Shown here piece by piece: positions 57,341 to 64,000 of a stretch of DNA of 64,000 nt. The stretch spans positions 62,001 to 126,000 of the forward strand of contig NZ_JBFAPK010000005.1 of NCBI RefSeq assembly GCF_040676675.1, written 5' to 3'. A model generated the notes under the pieces. That model searched no databases. It was not told where the DNA came from and worked only from the letters and a program-made list of their open reading frames with translations. Position 1 is the first letter of the stretch; every line of letters starts with the position of its first letter. This DNA comes from JBFAPK01 sp040676675. GTDB taxonomy: Bacteria; Actinomycetota; Actinomycetes; Mycobacteriales; Micromonosporaceae. The position numbers and the translations under genes are program-made.

Positions 57341-60078
57341 TCCAGCCCGAACTGCTCTGCCAGAAGCGGGATATCGAGTTTGGCGGTCCGCCCGTCAGCG
57401 TCCAGGGTGAGTACCGGGTAGCCCTCGACCTGCAGCAGCCGGCGCAGCGCGGTGAACGTGCCGGATATGCGGTGCGCAGGCACCCCGGCCCGCGTGGCGA
57501 GCGTGTCCAGGGTCGACCGGCCGTTGCCAGCGACGAGCGCGGCGAGCAGGGCGGCGACGCGTTCGTCCGGCAGGGGCGCGCGGGCGTCCCGACGTTCGGC
57601 GTAGACGGGGCTTGCCAGCAGCGCCTCCGTCAGCGACCGGACCGGGTCCGCCGAGATCGCCGGAGGCGGCGGCGGTACCGCCGGTGGCGCTGCGGCCGGC
57701 AGGTCGAACAGGCTTTCGTCCTGGGCGGGTGGCCGCTGGCGGCGGCCGGGACGGGGCGCTGGTAGGGCGGGCGCCTCATCGGACCCGGTCGGCGCGGACG
57801 CAGGCACCGCGTCGGTTGCCGTCAACGATTCTCGCCACCACTCAGGGCTGGCCACGGGCGCCCCGGACCATCCCGGCACCGCCGCCTCGTCCTGAGCCGC
57901 GAATACCAGTAGCGGGATGACCACCTCGGCGGGCGCGGCGCCGCCGTGATAGCCCGCCTTGCGTGGACCGTAGCGCAGTTCCTCCCGCCAGGGCAGGATC
58001 ACCTTGCCCGCGCCGAGCGCCACCCGGCTGCCGGCAAACAGCAGTTCGCCCTCGCCCGCTGGGGTGGTAGCGGGTCGCCAGCGGTTCTCGCTGGAGTCCG
58101 ACGCGCGCAGCACCGCCTCCGGTCCCCGGTCCACGACGTGTCCGTGGTCGGAGAGGAGCACCACGACCCGGTCCTGGGCCACGGCGAGCAGATTCCGCAG
58201 GCCGTTGATGGTCTCCCTGCTCCACTCGATGGTGCCGGGGTCGCTGCGGTCCAGCGCGTCGTCGATAGTGTTGATGACGGCCGCTACCACCGGTACACCC
58301 GGGTCGGCGATGGCGGCGGCGACCTCGGGGTCCACGGCGGCACCTGCGGGCGCCCGCAGGTCCGACTTGTGCAGCAGAACGCTGCCGGGGAAACGACCCC
58401 GGAAGGCTTTCAGTTCGTCGTTCCGGTCCCCGACGGCTATCTTCCCGCTGAACAGGCTGTACCGGCTGACGGACGTCACGGTCGGCAGCGCGGCGAGCAC
58501 GCCGGTCCGTTGCCCGCCCTTCGGGGTCAGTTCGGTCCAGGCCCCGACGCGCGACAGCGAGTCGGCGACCTCGGTACCGGCCGCCGTGCTCATCCCGTCC
58601 AGGACCAGCAGCAGGATCCGCCGCTCGTTGTCGAGAATGGGCTGCACGACCCGGTCGAGAACGTCCTCCACCCGCAGTAGGCTGCCCGGTTCGCGTTCGG
58701 CGTGGGTGGTGTCCTGCAGCAGCTCCGCGAACTGCTCGTCATGCCGGGCCCGCCGGGCGTCCACCAGTGCGTGCAGCGACCGGTATGCCTGCGCCACCTG
58801 CTGGTCCGGGTCACCGGCGAAGACGTCGAGCCGAGCCCGGTCCACCCAGCCGTCGTCCCGCACCTGGCGGTGGAGCGCGTCCAGCAGCGTGACCGGCGCC
58901 GGGCCGTCCGGTACGGCGAGCCAGCGCAGCAGCCGGACCGCCATCCGCGCCGTCTCCACCCGGCTGCTGTCCGCCGAGCGGTGTTCCTCCACCTCGGCCA
59001 GCCGGTCCTGCGCAGCGGCGATCGGTGCGGCGGCGGGCTGGCCGGTACCGGTGAGCGGCAGCGCCAGCCGCACCGCGGCGGCGAAGGCGCGCATCCGCTG
59101 GGTGAACCCACTGGGCAGGACGGTGGAGGCCGCGAGCCGGTCGGCGATTTCGATCTCGGCGGCGATCTCCTCGGCCCGGTGCAGCATCCGGTACGCCTCG
59201 CGTCGCGAGGATTCGGCGTCCAGGGCGCGGTAGATCCAGGCTTCGGCGGCGTCGGCGAAGGACACGGCCTGCGCGGCGGTGAGCCGGGTGCCGCCGAACC
59301 GGGGTTCCAACCGGGTACGGGCGACGACGACCTCGACCTCCGCCGGCTTGTCCGTGCCCCGGGGCCAGAGGACCCCGGCGAGCAGCCCGATCGGGATGGC
59401 GTCGACCCCGTGCCCGGCCCGTACGGCGGCGAGAACGGGTACGGCGACCGGACCGGCGGCGTCGGCGACGAAGCCGGCGATGCCGTCGGCCCACTCCCGT
59501 GGCAGCTCGGCGAAGCGGAGCTGTGCCGGTGCGTCAGTGCTCCACTGCAACAGGCCGGCGCCGTCCAACTCGTCGGGGTCGAGGCCGAGCGCCGCCCCGG
59601 CGAGATGCCGCAGCGCGTGGTCGCGGGTGAGGATCGTGCCGGCCGGTGGTGGCCAACCGTCCACCGGAGCCAAATCGGTGAGCGCGTCGGCGACCCACCG
59701 TCCGGTGCGCACCAGCGTGGAGTCGAGCTGCGCCTGACCACCGAAGGTCTGCCGTACGAGGTCCCACGCGTCGACGCTGCGGACCTGCTGCCGGCTGGTG
59801 TGGGCGAGTAGGCCGTCGCCGAGTTCCACCTCGGTGAGGTCGGTCAGGAGCACCAGCTTCTCGCCGGCCGCCCGGTCGGCGAGGGCTGCGCGGGCAGCTA
59901 TCGGCGTAGGGCAGGGCACGACGCGGACCGGGGTGCCACCGATCCGGAGCACCGGGTCGCCGGTCCACTCCGGCCGGGCACGCAAGGCGATCGCCTCCGC
60001 GTTGTCCCGCTCGGCGAGCCACGCCTCGACCTTGCGGCGCACGGCGGCGGGCCGTACGGCGGTCCGGGGCAGGTTCAC
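57331..60078 (-). CDS. pglZ: BREX-2 phosphatase-fold protein PglZ
   Basis: A 915-residue alkaline-phosphatase-superfamily protein, the hallmark of BREX/Pgl defence. The PglZ core spans about 485-760: metal-binding LLVLDGMSTAAG (Asp, about 498-509), the nucleophile region TSVSRYSLFSGK, and distal ligands VVLLSDHGHVVDRG (about 657-670). A Pro-rich linker (about 795-835) precedes a small C-terminal domain that could be a winged helix. The GTG start overlaps the pglY stop by 4 bp. Required in known Pgl/BREX systems; enzymatic target not established. Confidence 0.95.
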   Translation of the reverse strand: MNLPRTAVRPAAVRRKVEAWLAERDNAEAIALRARPEWTGDPVLRIGGTPVRVVPCPTPIAARAALADRAAGEKLVLLTDLTEVELGDGLLAHTSRQQVRSVDAWDLVRQTFGGQAQLDSTLVRTGRWVADALTDLAPVDGWPPPAGTILTRDHALRHLAGAALGLDPDELDGAGLLQWSTDAPAQLRFAELPREWADGIAGFVADAAGPVAVPVLAAVRAGHGVDAIPIGLLAGVLWPRGTDKPAEVEVVVARTRLEPRFGGTRLTAAQAVSFADAAEAWIYRALDAESSRREAYRMLHRAEEIAAEIEIADRLAASTVLPSGFTQRMRAFAAAVRLALPLTGTGQPAAAPIAAAQDRLAEVEEHRSADSSRVETARMAVRLLRWLAVPDGPAPVTLLDALHRQVRDDGWVDRARLDVFAGDPDQQVAQAYRSLHALVDARRARHDEQFAELLQDTTHAEREPGSLLRVEDVLDRVVQPILDNERRILLLVLDGMSTAAGTEVADSLSRVGAWTELTPKGGQRTGVLAALPTVTSVSRYSLFSGKIAVGDRNDELKAFRGRFPGSVLLHKSDLRAPAGAAVDPEVAAAIADPGVPVVAAVINTIDDALDRSDPGTIEWSRETINGLRNLLAVAQDRVVVLLSDHGHVVDRGPEAVLRASDSSENRWRPATTPAGEGELLFAGSRVALGAGKVILPWREELRYGPRKAGYHGGAAPAEVVIPLLVFAAQDEAAVPGWSGAPVASPEWWRESLTATDAVPASAPTGSDEAPALPAPRPGRRQRPPAQDESLFDLPAAAPPAVPPPPPAISADPVRSLTEALLASPVYAERRDARAPLPDERVAALLAALVAGNGRSTLDTLATRAGVPAHRISGTFTALRRLLQVEGYPVLTLDADGRTAKLDIPLLAEQFGLEWP

Positions 60079-63000
60079 GGCTGGCCGTCCCCGCCCCGGA
60101 CCGTCCAGGTCACGGTGATCTGCCGACCGGGCCCGAGCGCGGCCCTGATCTGGTCGGTCAGCTTCCCGAGCCCGGCCGCGTCGCGGACGACCATCTGCCT
60201 GACCACCTCGGGCGGGACGATTTCCTCCACGTCGCGGTTCTCGGGCTTGCGCTTCTTCGGGTCATCGGGCGGAAGAGGCGGGGGCGGCGGGGGCAGTGGC
60301 CGCTTTTCCTCGGCCAGGATCGCGGCGGCTGCCGCGACCGCCTGCTGCAGGGCCGCCGCAAGATCACCGGCATGCTGCTCGTATCCCGCGACGGTGCGGA
60401 GCTGCGCGATGACGTTCCGGGCCCGCGGATCGGTCTCGGCCCGGTGCTCGACCGCCGCCAAGAGCGGCCACTGGGTGGCAGCGAGCGCGGCACGCAGCTT
60501 CCCTGCCTGCTTGAAGACCTGGCTGAGCGCCTGCCCATCGAGGTCCCCGAACTGCGCCGGTACGTTCGCGACGATGTTGACCAGTACGACGTCGTCTTGT
60601 TCCTGGGAGACCTGGGCGAGCAGGGCGGCGACGCGGCGGGCGGTGGCGAGCCGCCCGGTCGCGGCCTCGGCGTCCAGGCCGAGCACCGCGGCGTGTGCGG
60701 TCAACTCATCGACGAGTTGGCCGGCGCTGGTGGCGTAGTCCCGGGCGACCTTTCGCATCGTGCCGGCGAGGGTGCCGAGGTTGGCGGGGTTGCGGAAGAG
60801 CGGCAGCACCTCGCCGAAGAAGGGCTGGCCGAAGCGGACGGCCGCCTTCCAGCTCTCCTCGTCGGGCATCGGCGGGTGGCGCAGCTCGAACCGGTCTTCG
60901 ACGCCGGTCACCAGCGCAACCTTGATCTTCCCGCCATTTTCGTACCAGCTCAACTGCTGTTCGAGCGCGAACACGGCGATGATGAGATTCTGCAGGTCGC
61001 GGTCGAAGCCGCGGGCCTTCGGCACGTCCAGTAGCCCGCGCAGCACGTGCACCGGGAAGTGGTCCCGGTAGTCCTGCTTGGCCGCCTCCTGCAGCAGGTG
61101 GCGGCTCCAGAAGCAGGTCGTCATGTCGAGCACGTACCGGTGGTCGATCAGCTCGCCGAGCTGCAGGTTGTTGCAGATCCGACGAAGGATCTTCTGGTCC
61201 GCCGGTGGCACGCTGACGCCGTGCGTCGGGTCGGCGGCTGCCTTCGTCGCGTAGTCGAGCACCTTGCCCAGTTCCGCCCGGGTCAGCGGCTTTTCGTCCA
61301 CGGGCAGCGCTGGGGTGCCGGGGTACGACCAGTCGAGCAGCTCGCCGGTGAGGTTGCGGAAGGCGTCGGCGAGGGTGCCGCCGCGCGGGTCGCCGATCCG
61401 CAGCCCTTCCGCGAGTGTGTGGAGTACGCCGACCGGGTCGTCCTGCACGTCGGAGGGCTGCGGGTTGGCCGCCCCGTACGCCTGTTTGAGCGCCTGCACC
61501 AGCGCGTCGCGCAGCTGGCTCTGCCGCTGCTGGAGGTAGACCTTGCCCTGCTGCCGGTCGGCCTTGGGCCAGTCGGCGGCGAGCGTGTTGAGCCGCTCGC
61601 CCGCGCCGCCCACGCCGAGCAGGTAATTGATCTTCGCGAGCTGGGCGACGCGCCCCATCATGTCGTCGGTCAGGTAGAGCGGCAGCCAGAAGACGGTGTT
61701 GGAGCCGCGATCAAGTTCCTCGATCCGGGCCCGGTCGGCGCTGCGCGGGTAGTCCTGCGGGTCGAACGGGTAGTCGATGACGATCCGCCAGGACTCTCCG
61801 GGAGCGATCAGGGCGGCGACCGGCATGGTGTCGGGGTCGCGGACGTTGCCGAACTTCACCTGCACGACGTGCCGGCGACCTCGCCAGTCGCGCGGGTGCT
61901 GCAGTTCGCCGTGGCTGCCCTCGCCGCCCGCGAGCCCCATCTCCGCGATGATCAGCTCCCGGAGCAGTTGCTGCCGTACGCCGGCCGAGGTCTCACCGAG
62001 CGGCACGAGGTCGAGCAGCTTGTCGAAGTCGACGGTGTGCAGCTTGAGCGAGACGACCGGGTCGTGGTCGTCGGTCAGGTGCAGCTCACCGGCGTCCTGC
62101 TCGATCTTGCGGAGCCGGTTGAGCACCAGGGTGTTCTCGTAGCCGGGGATCGGCGAGGCGATCGAACCGAAGTTCAGCGCGTGCAGCTTCGCGGCGGTCA
62201 GGTTGTGCAGCGCCGGCACCTCGGGCACCAGGGCGCCGAGCAGGATGGTCTTGACCAGCTTGTCGTCGAGCTGGAACTGGGTGTGTCCGGTCGCCCGGTC
62301 CTCGTCGATGCCGTTGAGCGCGAGCAGGATCGGTCGCAGCTTGCGCAGGTAGAGCGTGCGGGCCGCCTCGAACTGCTGGCGCAGCTTGGGGCGGTCGGGC
62401 AGTTCGCCGTGCAAGACCAGCGGGTCGAAGAGGGCGGCGACGCCGATCAGGTCGTTGACCTTCAGGGTGTCCCGCCGGTCGACCAGCAGTTCGGTCATCA
62501 CCTTCAGCGCGGTGCGTTCCCGTTGCAGCGCCTGCGAGAGCGCAACGAGGGTCGCCACCAGCGCGGGCGAGAACGGATAGAGCTGCCGGAACGAGGTGGC
62601 GTCGGAACCGATGCCGGCGTCGCCGTACTGTGCGCCGAGCAGCAGCGTGTCCCAGACCTCGCGGTTGTGCCGTACGGCGGCGAAGGCATTGTCGATGACC
62701 GCCCGGGCCGCGTCGTCGTTCGGCTTGAGCAGCCGCTTCTCGGTGATCTCGGGCAGGTTCGTGTCGGCCAGCACGATCTGGCCGAACCGCCCCTGGGCGC
62801 TGCGCATCACATCCGCCAGCGCCTCCCGCTCGGTACCGCCGACCTGCGGGCCGAGGAACTCCTCCAGGTTGCGTTGCCGCGCCACGAACGACACCAGCGG
62901 CAGCGGCCGGGCCTCGTCGGCCGACTCGATCAGCTTGTTGAGCTTGGCGCCCTCGGTGTTGACGAAGGTGTGGTCGGCGATCCGCCCGGAGAGCCAGAGG

Positions 63001-63797
63001 ATCAGCTCGTCGAGGAAGAGCACGATGGCGTCGTACCCGAGGCTCTTGGCGTGCCGGGTGATGACGGCGAGGCCGGTGTCCAGGTCAAGGTATTCGCCGC
63101 TGTGCACCGCGCCCCGGAAGAACGCGGCGGTCAGCGCGCTGACCAGCGTGTCGCGGTCCTTGGTGCCGGGCGGCTGCGCGGCTGCCTCGGCGTACCGCTG
63201 CGCGGTCCAGCCCTCGGCCTGGGCCCGCAGCGCGGCGAGCCCGCCCCCGACCGCGCCAGGCGCGGTGCCGCCGTCGCGCAGCGCGGCGAAGAACTTGTCG
63301 TCGCCGAGGGTGCGCCGCAGGTCGGCCGCGTTCTCCAGCAGGGCGTCCGACCGGTGTACGGCGGGTACGGGCGCCTCGGGGTGCGCCGCGGTGACCTGGC
63401 GCAGGTAGCCCTCCAGGATTGCCTGCTCGACCGAGCGGGCGTCGAGCATGTGCAGCGTGAGGGTGAGGAACTTCCGCTCCGGCAGCCACGGGTCGGCGGC
63501 GACGACCGGACCGGCGAGCCCGGGGATCTTCCGGGCGTCCGGGTTGTGCCGCAGGATCTCCCGCAGCACGGCCATGAAGTGCGACTTGCCGGAGCCGAAC
63601 GAGCCGTGCAGGAACATCGCCTGGGAGCGTGCGGTGGTGACGGCGTGCCCGATCCGCTGTAGCGCGGTGGCGAAGTTGTCCCGGAGCTGATCGGTGACGA
63701 CGTACCGGTCCAGGTCGGCTCCTTCGGCCGCCTTGACCACGAAATCGCCCTCGCCGACCGAGGTCGGGATATCGATCAATTCGCGCAGCAGCGTCAC
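60075..63797 (-). CDS. pglY: BREX-2 ATPase PglY
   Basis: A 1240-residue large ATPase (BrxC/PglY type). It opens TLLRELIDIPTSVGEGDFVV, then Walker A FLHGSFGSGKSHFMAVL (about 58-74). Walker B is IVLFLDELILWLSG (about 252-265). The last part has a Pro-rich linker (PLPPPPPPLPPDDPKKRK) before a small terminal domain. Start chosen at GTG 63797, which has GGGAGG 7 nt upstream; a longer open frame upstream (to 63902) lacks homology. First visible gene of the operon. In known type 2 loci pglX (methylase) and pglW (kinase) precede pglY; here they would lie beyond the window edge. Confidence 0.95.
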   Translation of the reverse strand: MTLLRELIDIPTSVGEGDFVVKAAEGADLDRYVVTDQLRDNFATALQRIGHAVTTARSQAMFLHGSFGSGKSHFMAVLREILRHNPDARKIPGLAGPVVAADPWLPERKFLTLTLHMLDARSVEQAILEGYLRQVTAAHPEAPVPAVHRSDALLENAADLRRTLGDDKFFAALRDGGTAPGAVGGGLAALRAQAEGWTAQRYAEAAAQPPGTKDRDTLVSALTAAFFRGAVHSGEYLDLDTGLAVITRHAKSLGYDAIVLFLDELILWLSGRIADHTFVNTEGAKLNKLIESADEARPLPLVSFVARQRNLEEFLGPQVGGTEREALADVMRSAQGRFGQIVLADTNLPEITEKRLLKPNDDAARAVIDNAFAAVRHNREVWDTLLLGAQYGDAGIGSDATSFRQLYPFSPALVATLVALSQALQRERTALKVMTELLVDRRDTLKVNDLIGVAALFDPLVLHGELPDRPKLRQQFEAARTLYLRKLRPILLALNGIDEDRATGHTQFQLDDKLVKTILLGALVPEVPALHNLTAAKLHALNFGSIASPIPGYENTLVLNRLRKIEQDAGELHLTDDHDPVVSLKLHTVDFDKLLDLVPLGETSAGVRQQLLRELIIAEMGLAGGEGSHGELQHPRDWRGRRHVVQVKFGNVRDPDTMPVAALIAPGESWRIVIDYPFDPQDYPRSADRARIEELDRGSNTVFWLPLYLTDDMMGRVAQLAKINYLLGVGGAGERLNTLAADWPKADRQQGKVYLQQRQSQLRDALVQALKQAYGAANPQPSDVQDDPVGVLHTLAEGLRIGDPRGGTLADAFRNLTGELLDWSYPGTPALPVDEKPLTRAELGKVLDYATKAAADPTHGVSVPPADQKILRRICNNLQLGELIDHRYVLDMTTCFWSRHLLQEAAKQDYRDHFPVHVLRGLLDVPKARGFDRDLQNLIIAVFALEQQLSWYENGGKIKVALVTGVEDRFELRHPPMPDEESWKAAVRFGQPFFGEVLPLFRNPANLGTLAGTMRKVARDYATSAGQLVDELTAHAAVLGLDAEAATGRLATARRVAALLAQVSQEQDDVVLVNIVANVPAQFGDLDGQALSQVFKQAGKLRAALAATQWPLLAAVEHRAETDPRARNVIAQLRTVAGYEQHAGDLAAALQQAVAAAAAILAEEKRPLPPPPPPLPPDDPKKRKPENRDVEEIVPPEVVRQMVVRDAAGLGKLTDQIRAALGPGRQITVTWTVRGGDGQP

Positions 63798-63953
63798 GCC
63801 GTGTCCTCCCCAGGCTTCCCAGCGTGCCCACGCTACCCATCGAGGCGGCGATGCGGTATCCGGATTGGACGGTTCCATTTCGCCCTGGCGGCTTTGCCGC
63901 ACTGGCCGGCGAACCGTCCGGCATCGGCTGAACGTCGGAGTTCCCGCAGGCCG

Positions 63954-64000
63954 TCATCGTTCTTCCGGCAGGCCCAGATTTTCCGGCAAGCCAAGGGCGC
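63954..64000 (-). CDS. Possible C-terminus of the next upstream gene (pglX?)
   Basis: At the right edge, one minus-strand frame reads ALGLPENLGLPEER then a TGA stop, with residue composition like a real C-terminus; the other frames look poorer. If coding, this is the 3' end of the gene upstream of pglY, expected by synteny to be the BREX-2 adenine methyltransferase pglX. Too short to identify; the gap to pglY would be 156 bp. Confidence 0.3.
   Translation of the reverse strand, partial: ALGLPENLGLPEER

Noticed and set aside
63797..63902. Upstream extension of PglY to the longer open frame
   Set aside because: The added residues have no family similarity, and GTG 63797 has a well-placed GGGAGG.

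Overview
The window is high-GC DNA with dense, often overlapping genes, frequent GTG starts and GC-rich bidirectional terminators. This points to an actinobacterium. Codon use, protein similarities recalled from memory and an F420 biosynthesis gene (cofC) suggest the Micromonosporaceae (Micromonospora and relatives), but no rRNA or other decisive marker is present. The order gpsA, cofC, ppk, mutT1, hupB, leuD, leuC, iclR/ndgR, tRNAs, FAH-family gene, then leuB, serA, ilvC, ilvN, ilvB, matches the backbone I recall from Mycobacterium tuberculosis (about Rv2982c to Rv3003c), with lineage-specific genes inserted. This is therefore mostly conserved core chromosome.

Layout. 1-8.4 kb: phospholipid genes (plsC-gpsA), cofC, a tiny cold-shock-like protein, and a polyphosphate operon (ppk1, CYTH-CHAD protein, MutT1-like NUDIX/phosphatase) preceded by a textbook two-unit PHO box. 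8.4-12.4 kb: HU-type nucleoid protein with a lysine/alanine tail, leuCD with divergent ndgR, and tRNA-Glu and tRNA-Gln. 12.5-18.7 kb: miscellaneous genes (FAH hydrolase, membrane protein, putative DNA glycosylase, methyltransferase, arfB, GNAT). 18.8-27.3 kb: HtrA-like protease with a VWA/DUF58/MoxR cluster, an XRE regulator, an orphan permease-like protein, and a secreted, extremely Ser/Asp/Glu-rich protein with Ca-binding-like loops. 27.5-34.6 kb: EEP-family phosphoesterase, cimA, PRC-barrel protein, tyrosine phosphatase, MMPL transporter. 34.6-53.4 kb: branched-chain amino-acid region with two ilvE copies, leuB, ilvBNC and ilvD, interspersed with apbE, a phytase-like esterase, serA, mannosyl-3-phosphoglycerate synthase and a GGDEF-EAL protein. 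53.6-64 kb: a type 2 BREX (Pgl) phage-defence operon, pglY-pglZ-brxD-brxHI, cut by the right edge. It abuts a truncated beta-propeller gene on its left.

How the parts work together. leuCD, leuB, cimA, ilvBNC, ilvD and ilvE supply most of valine, leucine and isoleucine synthesis, including a threonine-independent (citramalate) route to isoleucine. leuA is not in the window. Two transcription attenuators are visible: ilvBNC has an 11-residue leader peptide ending RVLI, an alternative hairpin and a U-tract terminator; cimA has a leader peptide ending VLIVTRHVLIIGN followed by a U-tract terminator. ilvE is duplicated in tandem, and a scar of the leuB 3' end lies between the copies.

Most notable observations: the BREX-2 island and its boundary, the cimA attenuator, the ilvE duplication with its mosaic divergence and leuB scar, the PHO box at ppk, and mannosyl-3-phosphoglycerate synthase beside serA.
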